A stretch of DNA of 64,000 nt from positions 9,621 to 73,620 of the forward strand of contig JAWKRR010000039.1 in the NCBI GenBank assembly GCA_041389525.1. The letters run 5' to 3'. Under the pieces are notes generated by a model. It was not told where the DNA came from. It was given only the letters and a program-made list of their open reading frames with translations, and ran no database searches. The translations under genes were made by a program, and so were the position numbers. Of the stretch, positions 22,666 to 34,100 are shown one piece after another; within the stretch, counting starts at the first letter, position 1; each line of letters starts with the position of its first letter. The DNA is from JACKFB01 sp041389525 (GTDB lineage Bacteria > Myxococcota_A > UBA9042 > PHBI01 > JACKFB01).

Positions 22666-25134
22666 ATGACGATGGCGAACGGACGAATCGGGCGGATGCG
22701 GTGGGCCCTCGTGGCGACGGTGGTGGCGGCGGCGATCGGGCCCGGCTGCGCGAAAGAGGCAAAATCCCCCACGGCGCCTCCCGCGGCGCCCGGGGGCGGC
22801 CCTCCCGACGCTGCGGTCGCCCTCCCCGTGGTCGCGTCTCCCCTGGCGAGCGCGAACCGGCTCACCTCCAGCGCCGTGACCGGCGTCGACGAGCTGGGGG
22901 CGCTGACGCGGTCCGCGGCCGAGCTCGGGCGCTGGGTCGACGAGCACCCGGAGCACGCCGAGGCCCCCGCAGCCATGGTGGCGAGCGCGCTGCTCGACGT
23001 GCTGGCCGTGGGGGCGGCGACCGCCCTCGACACACCGGCGGGCTGGCAGACGCTGGTGGCTCGCGGCGACACTCCCGAGAAGGTCATGCGCGCCGCGATC
23101 GCCGCGCTCGACAAGGCGCAAGAGGCCGGCGCGACGGACGCCGCGCCGATCCGCGAGGCGGCAGCGGCGATCTTGGGCCTCGACCCCGACGTGAAGGACG
23201 TGCGGCTTGAGCGCGCGTCGCTGCAGGCGCTGATGGCCGAGCCGCGGGCGGAGGCCAGCGCGGTGAGGGCGGTGGCTGCCGGGCGGCTGCTCGGGGCGCT
23301 GGACGCGATGGCGACCCTGCCGGGCGAGTTCGGCGCCGAGCTCGCGCTGCGTACCGCGGGCCGCCTGCTGTGCAATCGATGCGCGGACCTCCACCACGTC
23401 ACGCCCGACCGGGTCAGCGAGATGCTGCTCAACGACAGCAATCGCGGCGGCGTCATCTGCGACTCGGCGATCGGTGCGGCGGCGACCGCGTCCTCGCCGG
23501 CCGAGCGGGTGGCGGCGCTCTCCAGCTGCTCGGACTTCCAGACCCGTGGCGGAGAAGGCGAGCCGCCGCTGCTTTGGGCCGTGAACCCGCCCCTGATCGC
23601 CGTGCTGCGCGAGGCGGCGCGAGTGGCCGCGCTCGACGTCCCGCCGGGGCCGCTCGCGGGCCTCATCGGGCGGCAGATGGCCTCGCTGAAGACCCGACTG
23701 GAGTCCTCGTGGGTGCTGCCGGTGGCGGTGGTCGACGGTCCGCTCTCGCAGGTCGCAAGCCCCGACCGCACCACCCTCGCCTCGATCGATGGACTAAGCG
23801 GCGATGGGCTCAGCGTGGCCGCCCTCCCCCTCGGCATGGTCAGCGTCGGCCCCGAGGGCGTGCGCGCGGGCCTGCGCCCGGTGGTGGCGATGGAAGACGG
23901 CGAGCTGGTGTCGAAGAGCGTCAGCGAGGATCTGCCGGCGGGCGGGCGCATCATCATGTCGCTACCGGACCTGTTGGCGATGAAGCCCGATCCGGCGACC
24001 GGGGCCGTCCCGCTGCTGGGCTCCGTGATGACGGAGATCGCCCGCGCAGAGGCGGCGCTCGGCTCCACGACCCTGCCGAAACCGCTGATGCTGCCTGAAG
24101 AATCGGGGCGCGCGATGACCTTGGTCTTGGACGAAGAGGCCACCGGCGCGGCCGTGGTGCGGACGATCGACGGGCTGCGCGCCGCCGGCGTCTCGCACTT
24201 CTTCCTGGAGAAGACTCAGCGCGTCGGCCGGGTGCTGCCGCTGCTGGTGAGAGAGGCGCCCGCCGCGGTGGAGGCGCTGCTCCCGACGGGCTTTCATCGC
24301 CCGATCATCGCCGTCGTCAACAACGGCAGCGTGGAGGTCTGGGCGCCGGCCGGCGAGGACGAAGAGGCGCCCCGGGTAGGCGACGCGAAGGCCCCGCTGC
24401 CGGCGGGATCGACGCCCTCGTACAGCGGGATCGACGTGGCGCGGCTCACCGTCGCGGCGCCGGCCAGCGGCACGCTCGGCCCCACCGGGGCGGCGAACGC
24501 CATCGAAGCGATCGAGTGGTTCGTGACGCGCACGGGTGCGGGGCCGGTGGTGCACGTGGTGGCCGGCGAGTCGGCGCTGGCGGGGGACGTGCTCCGGATC
24601 GTGGATGGGTTCCAGACGCGGGCGGGCACGGCCATCGAGGACCCCAGCGCGATCTGGGTGGGCGCGACCTGCGGCGGCGAGGCCTACGACCGGCTGCGGC
24701 GGCGGGCCGCGGACTGCCCGACCACGGCCGTGATCGCCTTCTCGCGCATCGCGGTGCCCGAGGCGCGCGGCCTGTCGGCGACCCCGGCGGGCAACGTGAA
24801 GACCCGCGCGAAGCCGGCGGCCGTGGCCGAGGCCGCGGCGGGCTTCTGTGACAAGCGAACCATCCAGAACGGGATGGCCGTGCGCAAGGCGTCGTTCCGC
24901 TTCTGCTACGAGCGCGAGCTGCGGGGCAAGCCGGGCCTGGAGGGGCGCGTCGAGATGCGCTTCGTCATCGGGCTGGACGGCAAGATCTCGGGCGAGCCGA
25001 AGGTCACGAGCTCGACCCTGAAGGACGCCGCGGTCGAGAGCTGCTTGGTCGAGAGCGTGAAGAAGGCGAGCTTCGAGAAGCCGGACGGCGGCGTCTGCAC
25101 GGTGAACTGGCCCTTCCGCTTCGAGCCGCGTTAG
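22666..25134 (+). CDS. Lipoprotein with AgmX/PglI-type (TonB-like) C-terminal domain
   Basis: An 822-residue predicted lipoprotein: ATG 22666, hydrophobic stretch and lipobox AIGPGC (Cys28), then a long Ala-rich region. The C-terminal about 90 residues, RFCYERELRGKPGLEGRVEM then GLDGKISGEPKV and ESCLVESVKKASF, match the AgmX/PglI C-terminal domain common in Myxococcota adventurous-gliding and other envelope proteins. That domain is related to TonB C-terminal folds and has a conserved Cys pair (Cys of FCYE and ESC). SD AGCAGGGA is modest. The start at 21859 seen in the same frame would run through the neighbouring gene and is rejected. The stop overlaps the convergent rdgB stop by four bases. 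Confidence 0.8.
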   Translation: MTMANGRIGRMRWALVATVVAAAIGPGCAKEAKSPTAPPAAPGGGPPDAAVALPVVASPLASANRLTSSAVTGVDELGALTRSAAELGRWVDEHPEHAEAPAAMVASALLDVLAVGAATALDTPAGWQTLVARGDTPEKVMRAAIAALDKAQEAGATDAAPIREAAAAILGLDPDVKDVRLERASLQALMAEPRAEASAVRAVAAGRLLGALDAMATLPGEFGAELALRTAGRLLCNRCADLHHVTPDRVSEMLLNDSNRGGVICDSAIGAAATASSPAERVAALSSCSDFQTRGGEGEPPLLWAVNPPLIAVLREAARVAALDVPPGPLAGLIGRQMASLKTRLESSWVLPVAVVDGPLSQVASPDRTTLASIDGLSGDGLSVAALPLGMVSVGPEGVRAGLRPVVAMEDGELVSKSVSEDLPAGGRIIMSLPDLLAMKPDPATGAVPLLGSVMTEIARAEAALGSTTLPKPLMLPEESGRAMTLVLDEEATGAAVVRTIDGLRAAGVSHFFLEKTQRVGRVLPLLVREAPAAVEALLPTGFHRPIIAVVNNGSVEVWAPAGEDEEAPRVGDAKAPLPAGSTPSYSGIDVARLTVAAPASGTLGPTGAANAIEAIEWFVTRTGAGPVVHVVAGESALAGDVLRIVDGFQTRAGTAIEDPSAIWVGATCGGEAYDRLRRRAADCPTTAVIAFSRIAVPEARGLSATPAGNVKTRAKPAAVAEAAAGFCDKRTIQNGMAVRKASFRFCYERELRGKPGLEGRVEMRFVIGLDGKISGEPKVTSSTLKDAAVESCLVESVKKASFEKPDGGVCTVNWPFRFEPR

Positions 25135-25802
25135 CGTGGCCAGAGCTCGGCGAGCGTCGCGCGCAGGCTGGCGAAGGCGCGGGCGCGGTGGCTGACGAGG
25201 TTCTTGGCGGCGCCGTCGAGCTCGGCGAAGGTCTTTCCGCTGGGCGGGTGCAGGAAGTACGGGTCGTAACCGAAGCCGGCGCCGCCGCGCGCTTCGGTGA
25301 GGATCTCGCCGCGGACCGAGCCGGCGATCGCGAAGTAGGCGGCGCCCGGCGGGACCCCGGGGGCGTCGACGGCGGCGTGCGCCAGGGGCTTGGCCTGCGC
25401 GGCCGGGACCAGCAAGGCCAGGGCGCAGTGAAACGCCGCGCCGCGCTCCGACGGGGGCCGGCCGGCGAGCTGAGCGAGGAGCAGCCGGTTGTTGTCAGCG
25501 TCCGCAGCACCTGGCCCGGCGAATCGAGCGCTGTGAACGCCCGGCGCGCCGCCCAGGGCGTCGACCGCGAGCCCCGAGTCGTCGGCGAGGCAGGCGAGGC
25601 CAGTCTTCTCGTAGGCGGCGGCCGCCTTCAGCAAGGCGTTGGCAGCGAAAGTGTCGCCCGTCTCGTCGACCTCGGGGACGCCCAGCTCGGCGGCGGCGAC
25701 CACCCGCAGCGAGAGCGGCGCCATCAGGGCGGACAGCTCCTCCAGCTTGTGCAGATTCCGGGTCGAAACGCACACCACCTGCCGATCACGCTGGCCGCTC
25801 AT
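25131..25802 (-). CDS. rdgB: dITP/XTP pyrophosphatase (RdgB/HAM1 family)
   Basis: Removes non-canonical purine nucleotides by hydrolysing (d)ITP and XTP to monophosphates. The 223-residue protein shows VCVSTRNLHKLEEL, the catalytic/metal block CLADDSGLAVDALGGAPGVH, SARFAG, and GAGFGYDPYFLHP near the C-terminus with ELDGAAKNLVSHRARA, all RdgB hallmarks. ATG 25802 is preceded by SD GGGGAGG, which decides the start. It is convergent with the AgmX/PglI-type gene with a four-base overlap of stop codons, and divergent from tldD. Confidence 0.95.
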   Translation of the reverse strand: MSGQRDRQVVCVSTRNLHKLEELSALMAPLSLRVVAAAELGVPEVDETGDTFAANALLKAAAAYEKTGLACLADDSGLAVDALGGAPGVHSARFAGPGAADADNNRLLLAQLAGRPPSERGAAFHCALALLVPAAQAKPLAHAAVDAPGVPPGAAYFAIAGSVRGEILTEARGGAGFGYDPYFLHPPSGKTFAELDGAAKNLVSHRARAFASLRATLAELWPR

Positions 25803-25940
25803 GCGCTGCCTCCCCTTCATCGCGTTGCTGGCGCCCGTGTCGGGCTGCATTAGGCTGCGCAAGTCACGGGGGCGGCGCAATTGCGGTGGTGTCGCCCCGG
25901 CCGTGACCGGCGAATTCGGTGACGACGGGCAGGAGATTCG

Positions 25941-27348
25941 ATGGGTGCACTGGACCGATTCGGGGTGGACGAGGCGTCCGTGGGGCGCGCGCTGGGGGAG
26001 ATCCTCGGCCGCGACGTGGACGACGCCGACCTCTACTTCGAGCATGTGACCAGCGAGTCTCTGGCGCTCGAGGAGGGCGAGGTCAAGAAGGCCTCGCGCT
26101 CGGTGCATCAGGGCGTGGGCGTGCGGGCCGTGGCGGGCACGGACCGGCTACGCGCACCGGACGCCATCGACGGGCCGCGGCTCATCGACGCCGCGCGGGC
26201 GGCCAGGGCCATCGCGCGCGAGGGCGGCAGCGAGCGCTCAGTGGCCTTGGGCAAACGGGCCGCCGCTCATGATCTGTATCCCGTCGCGCATCAGGCGGTG
26301 GACGCCGGGCTGCAGGACAAGCTCGCGCTGCTGGAGGCCATGGACGCTCGGGCGCGGGCCATCGATCCGCGGATCGAGCAGGTCTTCGCGAACATCGCGT
26401 GCGAGCTGCGCCACGTGGCGGTGGTGCGCGCGGACGGCCGGGTGGTCTCGACGAGCGCCCGCTGGTGCGGCTGAACATCTCGTGCATCGCGGTCGAGGGC
26501 GACAACCGGCAGGTCGGGAGCGCTGGCGGTGGCGGACGCTTTGATTTCGCGACCTTGGGGCGTGAAGAGCACTGGCTGTCGCTGGTCGAGGAGGCCGCGA
26601 ACCGCGCCGTGCTGAACCTGTCGGCCGTGGACTCGCCCGCCGGCGAGTGGACGTGGTGCTGGCCGGCTGGCCTGGGATTCTGCTGCATGAGGCGATCGGC
26701 CACGGCCTCGAGGGCGACTTCAACCGAAAGCGCACCAGCGCGTTCTCCGGGCCTGGCAAGCAGGTCGCGAGCCCGCTAGTGACGGTGGTCGGACGACGGG
26801 ACGTTGATGGGCGGCGGGGCAGCCTGAACGTCGACGACGAGGGCAACCCGACGCAGCGCACGGTGCTCATCGAGGACGGGATCCTGCGTGGCTACATGCA
26901 GGATCGGCTGAACGCGCGGCTGATGGGCATGGCCGAGACGGGCAACGGGCGGCGTGAGTCGTACGCGAGCGTCCCGATGCCGCGCATGACCAACACCTTC
27001 ATGCTGGCTGGCCAAGACGCGCCCGAGGACATCATCCGCAGCGTGAAGCGCGGCATCTACGCGGTGGCCTTCGGCGGCGGACAGGTCGATATCACCAGCG
27101 GAAAGTTCGTGTTCAGCGGGTCGGAGGCGTGGCTCATCGAGGACGGCCGCCTCACGGTCCCGGTGAAGGGCGCGACATTTATCGGCAACGGCCCCGACGT
27201 GCTGACTCGCGTGAGCGCGGTGGGGCACGACCTGGAGCTGGATCGGGGCGTCGGCACCTGCGGAAAAGACGGGCAGTCCGTGCCCGTGGGCGTGGGCATG
27301 CCGACCATTCGCATCGACCGGTTGACCGTGGGTGGGGTGAGCACGTGA
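25941..27348 (+). CDS. tldD: TldD metalloprotease, two single-base frameshifts
   Basis: Subunit of the TldD-TldE (PmbA) metalloprotease, which degrades or matures small peptides (microcin B17, CcdA in E. coli). The N-terminal block DADLYFEHVTSESLALEEGE is in the first frame; PLVRLNISCIAVEGDNRQVG is in the second; the active site HEAIGHGLEGDFNRKR (HExxxH zinc motif) and the rest are in the third. Adding one base near 26452 and one near 26657 restores a continuous 469-residue protein, the normal TldD length, so these are probably sequencing deletions. SD AGGAG precedes ATG 25941. The stop overlaps the GTG of pmbA. Confidence 0.88.
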
Positions 27349-28721
27349 GCGAGCGCGAGAGGGGCCCTTCCAAGGAAGATCCGCGTCGGTGGCTGGATTT
27401 GGTGCTGGCCGAGGCGAAGGCGCGCGGGGCGACCGCGGCCGACGCGATGTTCGTCGAGGGCAGCTCGACCCAGGTGCGCGTCCGGATGGGCGAGACCGAG
27501 CAGGTCAAGCAGAGCCGCGACAAGGGCGTCGGCGTCCGGGTCTTCGTAGGCGACCGCAGCGCGACCACCAGCTCGAGCGACCTGGACGAGGCGCGGCTGC
27601 GCGAGCTGGTCGCGCGCACCTGCGACGCCGCGCGCGTCATCGCGGCCGACCCGTACTCCGGGCTTGCCGACGAGGCGCTCAGCGCCGAGGCCCCCGTGAC
27701 CGGGCTGGACCTCTTCGACCCGACCCTGGCCCAGCTCGACGCCGACCGCGCCATCGAGCTCGCCCGCGCCGCCGAAGACGCCGCGCGCGCCGCGGACCCG
27801 CGCATCACGAACTCCGAGGGCGCCGAGATGGCCTGGGGAAGCTCCGAGCTGCACATGCTCGACAGCCGCGGCCTCTACAGGACGCGCCAGTCGGGCTCGG
27901 CCAGCATCTCGACGACGCCGGTCGCCGAGGCCGACGGGCTGATGCAGCGCGACTACTGGTACACCCACGCGCGCCACCTGGCCGACCTCGAGACGCCGGA
28001 GTCAGTCGGCAAGGAGGCGGCTCGCCGCACCCTGCGCCGGCTGGGCGCCCGCAAGCCCGACACCTGCCAAGTCCCGGTCATCTTCGAGGCCCCCGTGGCC
28101 AGCCGGCTGCTCGGCAGCATCGGCTCCGCGGTGAACGGCGCCTCGGTCTACCGCAAGTCCACGTGGCTGCAGAGCGCGATGGGCACGCGGATCGCCGCGC
28201 CCGAGGTCTCCATCGTGGACGACCCGTGCATCGTCCGCGGGGCCGGCTCGCGCGCCTTTGACGGCGAGGGCCTGGCGACTCGGCCCCTGGAGGTCGTCAG
28301 CGAGGGCGTGCTGCGCTCTTGGCTGCTCGACAGCTACACCGCGCGCAAACTGGGCCTCGAGACCACCCGGCACGCGCGACGCGGGCTCGGGGGCAGCCCC
28401 AGCCCCGGCGCGTCGAACTTCCGCATGGCCAACGGCAGCGAGAGCCTCGCCGCCCTCATCGCCGGCACCCCGCGCGGCCTCTTCGTCACGGAGCTGTTCG
28501 GCTTCGGCGTCAACGGGGTCACCGGCGACTACAGCCAGGGCGCCGCGGGCCTGTGGATCGAGAACGGCCAGCTCGCCTACCCCGTCCACGAGTTCACCAT
28601 CGCCTCCACCCTGCAGACGATGTGGCTCACCATCGACGCCATCGCCGACGACCGGCACCCGTCGCGCTCGTGCTCAGCGCCGAGCTTCCGGGTCGCGTCC
28701 ATGACCATCGCGGGGAACTGA
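27345..28721 (+). CDS. pmbA: TldE/PmbA metalloprotease partner
   Basis: The 458-residue non-catalytic partner of TldD. Features include VEGSSTQVRVRMGETEQVKQ near the N-terminus, DKGVGVRVFVGDRSATTSSS, VPVIFEAPVASRLLGSIGSA in place of the TldD zinc motif, and the conserved tail TELFGFGVNGVTGDYSQGA. GTG 27345 overlaps the tldD TGA as GTGA, so the two subunits are translationally coupled, as expected for an obligate complex. It is intact, in contrast to tldD. Confidence 0.93.
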   Translation: MSERERGPSKEDPRRWLDLVLAEAKARGATAADAMFVEGSSTQVRVRMGETEQVKQSRDKGVGVRVFVGDRSATTSSSDLDEARLRELVARTCDAARVIAADPYSGLADEALSAEAPVTGLDLFDPTLAQLDADRAIELARAAEDAARAADPRITNSEGAEMAWGSSELHMLDSRGLYRTRQSGSASISTTPVAEADGLMQRDYWYTHARHLADLETPESVGKEAARRTLRRLGARKPDTCQVPVIFEAPVASRLLGSIGSAVNGASVYRKSTWLQSAMGTRIAAPEVSIVDDPCIVRGAGSRAFDGEGLATRPLEVVSEGVLRSWLLDSYTARKLGLETTRHARRGLGGSPSPGASNFRMANGSESLAALIAGTPRGLFVTELFGFGVNGVTGDYSQGAAGLWIENGQLAYPVHEFTIASTLQTMWLTIDAIADDRHPSRSCSAPSFRVASMTIAGN

Positions 28722-28758
28722 CCGGCGTCCGTCGGCGGAAGCTGCCGGCGCCCGCGCC

Positions 28759-29208
28759 TCAGAGCTGATCGATCCGTAGCTCGCGGTCGACGCGGGCGAA
28801 GGTCATCGTCTCCTCCACGCCGTTGCCGAACTGAAAGAGCACGCGCCAGCGCCCGGTGGCGCCGTCCTCGGCCTGGGCCACGCGGATGCCGCTGCGCACG
28901 TTCGCGACCAGGAGATCGCCTCGCGCCCAGAACTCCTCGGGACCATTGCCGAACATCCGCTCGAGATCGGCCGCCAGCTCGGGCGCCGCGGTCCGTTTCA
29001 GCGCTGCTAGATCTCGGGCTGCGATGGCGTCGGTCGCGGCCCGCAGCAGCGCCTCTTCGGTCGCTGGGGTCGCGGGGGTCGCGCGGGGAGCCTGCGCAGA
29101 GGACTGAGCGGTCGCCGCCGCCTCAGCGGCCTGTGGGGACTCCTCGGCGCGTCCGCAGCCCGCGGAGGCCACGGCGAAGAGCGCCAGCGCCGCCAGCCGC
29201 GGTCCCAA
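28759..29208 (-). CDS. Small lipoprotein of unknown function
   Basis: A 149-residue predicted lipoprotein. No ATG is available in frame; TTG 29208 gives a short signal peptide (LAALALFAVASAGC, lipobox Cys about residue 18) and avoids reading back through the tRNA. An Ala/Pro/Thr linker is followed by an about 90-residue domain with LKRTAAPELAADLERMFGNG and a beta-rich end (RWRVLFQFGNGVEETMTF). The pattern recalls SnoaL/NTF2-like or DUF4878-type domains (helix then curved sheet), but I cannot assign one. It lies 25 bases downstream of tRNA-Pro on the same strand and may be read from its transcript. Confidence 0.6.
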   Translation of the reverse strand: MGPRLAALALFAVASAGCGRAEESPQAAEAAATAQSSAQAPRATPATPATEEALLRAATDAIAARDLAALKRTAAPELAADLERMFGNGPEEFWARGDLLVANVRSGIRVAQAEDGATGRWRVLFQFGNGVEETMTFARVDRELRIDQL

Positions 29209-29233
29209 CCCGGCGATCCGGCCGCGGAGGAGC

Positions 29234-29310
29234 TGGTCGGGGTGACAGGATTCGAACCTGCGACATCCAGCTCCCAAAGCTGGCGCGCTACCAGACTGCG
29301 CCACACCCCG
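29234..29310 (-). tRNA. tRNA-Pro (TGG)
   Basis: 77 bases on the minus strand. Acceptor CGGGGTG/CACCCCG, D-stem GCGC/GCGC, anticodon arm CCAGC-TTTGGGA-GCTGG (anticodon TGG), T-arm GCAGG-TTCGAAT-CCTGT, encoded CCA. Closely related to tRNA-Pro(GGG) at 10422. Confidence 0.95.
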
Positions 29311-29332
29311 GCATCTCAGCAGGCGGCGGAAT

Positions 29333-30988
<1,656 letters not shown>

Positions 30989-31170
30989 CCGTGCCTCCGT
31001 CGCGCTTTGCTTACCACCATGCGAGCGGCGTCGCGAGCATCACACCACCGCCCGACTCCGCCGTGTACTTCGCCCGAACCATGGATCTCGGCTAGCTTTG
31101 GCGAGTGCTCGCGCGGCGGGCGCGTCGGCAAGCTGGGCCGGCGCCGACGGCGCGCCACGGGTGAGGGTGC

Positions 31171-34100
31171 ATGGACGCGTTCCTAGGGAATTTCATCGAC
31201 GGCGCCTGGGTGATGCCGGAATCGGGCACGCCCTTCTGCAGCGTGGACCCGGCGTCGGCGGGCGAGGTGGTCTTCGAGGCCATCTCGGCGCCCGAGCACG
31301 CGGGGCTGGCGGTCAGCGCGGCCGCGGCGGCGTGGGAGGACTGGGCGCGGCTCGACTCCGAAGAGCGCGTCGAGGGGCTGCGGCGCTTCGCCAAGGCGCT
31401 TGAGCGGCGCATCGAGCCCATGGCCCAGGCAGTGTCACGCGAGATGGGCAAGGTCCTGCGCGAGGCCCGGGTCGAGGCGCGCTCGCTGCAGGACCGCATC
31501 GAGCTCGTGGCCCGCGATCAGCTCCCGCGTGTGGCCCCCTGGGAGGCGCCTGGCGTGGACGGCGAGTGCCGCTACCACCCCCTGGGCGTCGTGGCGGTCA
31601 TCGGCCCCTTCAACTTCCCGCTGCACCTCGTCCACGCGCACGTCATCCCGGCGCTGGCGACCGGAAACACGGTGGTGATCAAGCCCTCGGAGCGCTGCCC
31701 GCTGACCGCGCAGCGCTACGTCGAGGCCTTCGCAGAGGCCGGGCTGCCGCCGGTCGTGCAGCTGGTCCAGGGCACCGCCGACGTCGGCCGCGCGCTCATC
31801 GCCGCGCCCGAGCTCCGTGGCGTCGCGTTCACCGGCTCCTGGCCGACGGGGCACGCCATTCAGCGCGCGCTCATCGACCGCCCCGAGGTCTTGGTCGCCC
31901 TGGAGATGGGCGGGCAGAACATGGCGCTGGTGCTCGACGACGCCGACCTCGACCAGGCCCTGGAGGGTGTGCTGCTCGGCGCGTTCTTGACCACCGGCCA
32001 GCGCTGCACGGGCACCTCGCGCGTCCTGGTCCAGCGCGGGGTCGCGCGGGCCTTCACCAAGCGCCTCGTGGCGGCCGCGCGCGACCTGCCGTGGGGGCTG
32101 CCGAGCGCCGACGTCTTCATGGGGCCCATGGCGTCCGTGGCCGACCGTGACCGCGTCGACGCGCTGTGCGCCGCGGGCGTGGCGAGCGGGGCCCAGGTCT
32201 TGCTGGCCGCGGCGCGCCGCGAGGGCGGGGCCTGGCGCGGGCCCTCGGTCCACCGGATCGCCGTCGACCACGACTCCGACTACACGCGCGAGGAGGTGTT
32301 CGGCCCCGACATCGCCGTCACCGTGGTCGAGGATCTGGACGAGGCGATCTCGGTCGTCAAACGCAGCAGCTACGGCCTCTCTGTCAGCCTCTTCTCCGCG
32401 GATCGGGCGGCCCTCGAGGAGGTCTACCTGCGCACCTCCGTGGGTTGCGTCAATTGGAACCGATCGACCAATCGTGCGTCAGGTGCGTTCCCGTTCGGCG
32501 GGCTGGGCCGCTCTGGTAACCACCGACCCGCGGGCGCGGGCGCGGTCCACTACACGACCTATCCCGTGCAGCTGCAGTGGCAACAGCCAGGCCAGCTCGA
32601 GGGCGATCCACACATCGAGCAGGCCATCGGCGCGTCGGACCCGGTGGGCACGCTCGAGGGGCGCCACCGCATGGAAGAGGAGTGCGAGGCCTACGGGATC
32701 TACCCCGAGTTCACAGAGGACGGCGGCCTCCGCATCACGCTCGCCCAGTTCGCCGAGGGGCAGCCCGAGGTCTGCCGTTCCCTCGGCGCGGCCCTGGTCG
32801 AGGAGCTGGAGACGTGGCGGGTGGAGGCCACCCTCGAGGACGACGCGGTCGTGGTCACCGTGCCCCCGGGCGGGCTCGCCAGCCGCGAGGTCGCCGAGGG
32901 CCTGGCCCACTCGCTGCACGGCATCCGCCACCTGCACCCCGCGCGCTTTCTGGGCCGCCGCCCCCACGGCAGCCGCGTCCCGGCCGGCCCGGGGCTGTCG
33001 CTGCCGCGCTCTGACGCCTTCCGCGAGCGGCTGTGTCACGGCGAGTTCATGCCGGACGACAAGAAGCCGCCGGTCATCGACGTCTTTCGGTCGAGCGGGC
33101 CTTACCTGGTCAGCATCGATGACGAGCCCCTCGTCCTCTTCGACGCCGCCGGGCAGATCGCGACACACGCGGGCGGCATGAACGCGCCCGAGGTGCTGGA
33201 GAGCCTGTGGAACGGCGGTTTCAGCGATCGCCCGCTGGCCAACCCGGATACGCGAAAGGCGGGCACGCCCGAGCTGTCGGCCCTGGGCGCGACCCTGCGG
33301 CGTGGCGCCGGCGACCAGCTCCCGTGGGTGGCGTTCTGCGGCTCGGGTGCGGAGGCCAACGAGTTCGCGCTGCGCATCGCGGCACGCCAGCGCCCCGGGA
33401 AGCGAGCGATCGTCGCGTTCGACGGCGGCTTTCACGGGCGGACGATGGTGGCGCTGCACACGACGTGGAACCCCTCGAAGCGGCTGCGCTTTGAGCTGGA
33501 GGGCTACCAGGCGCGCTGGGCCCCCTGGCCTACCTGGGACCACGCGGAGTCGGAGCCGCCGGTCGATCTCGCCGGCTACGACCGACGCGCGGAGCCGGGC
33601 GGGCGGCCGCTCCCCGACGACGCGGACCCGCTGCTGCGGTCGGAGTGGGAGTCCCTCGCGGCGGTCGAGGCCGCCTTCGCCGACGATGGCGCCGTCGCCA
33701 TCCTGGTGGAGCCCATGCAATCGGAGGGCGGCGAGCGCCACGTCACCGCGCGATTCATGGCGCGGCTCCGCGCGCTGGCGCTTGCCTGGGGGGTCCCCTT
33801 CATCGTGGATGAGGTCCAGACCGGCTTCGGGCTGGGCGGGCCCTTCTTCTGGCATCGCCGCCACTCCCTGCCCGAGCCGCCCGACCTCGTGACCGTCGCG
33901 AAGAAGTGCCAGATCGGCGCCGTCTTGAGCCGCTGGCCGCTGGACGACGACGGCGAGACCCACCTCACCGGCGCCATCCGCGGCCTCGTCCACGCCCGGA
34001 TCATGGCCGGCGGAGGTGCTGCGCGCTGTGAGGAGGACGCGCTGGCCCGCCTCCACGCCCTGCGCGAGCGCCACCCGGACACCGTGCTCGCCCCGCGCGC

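Noticed and set aside
26399..26779. A separate small gene inside tldD
   Set aside because: Its sequence is the middle of TldD (LNISCIAVEGDN); it appears only because of the frameshifts.
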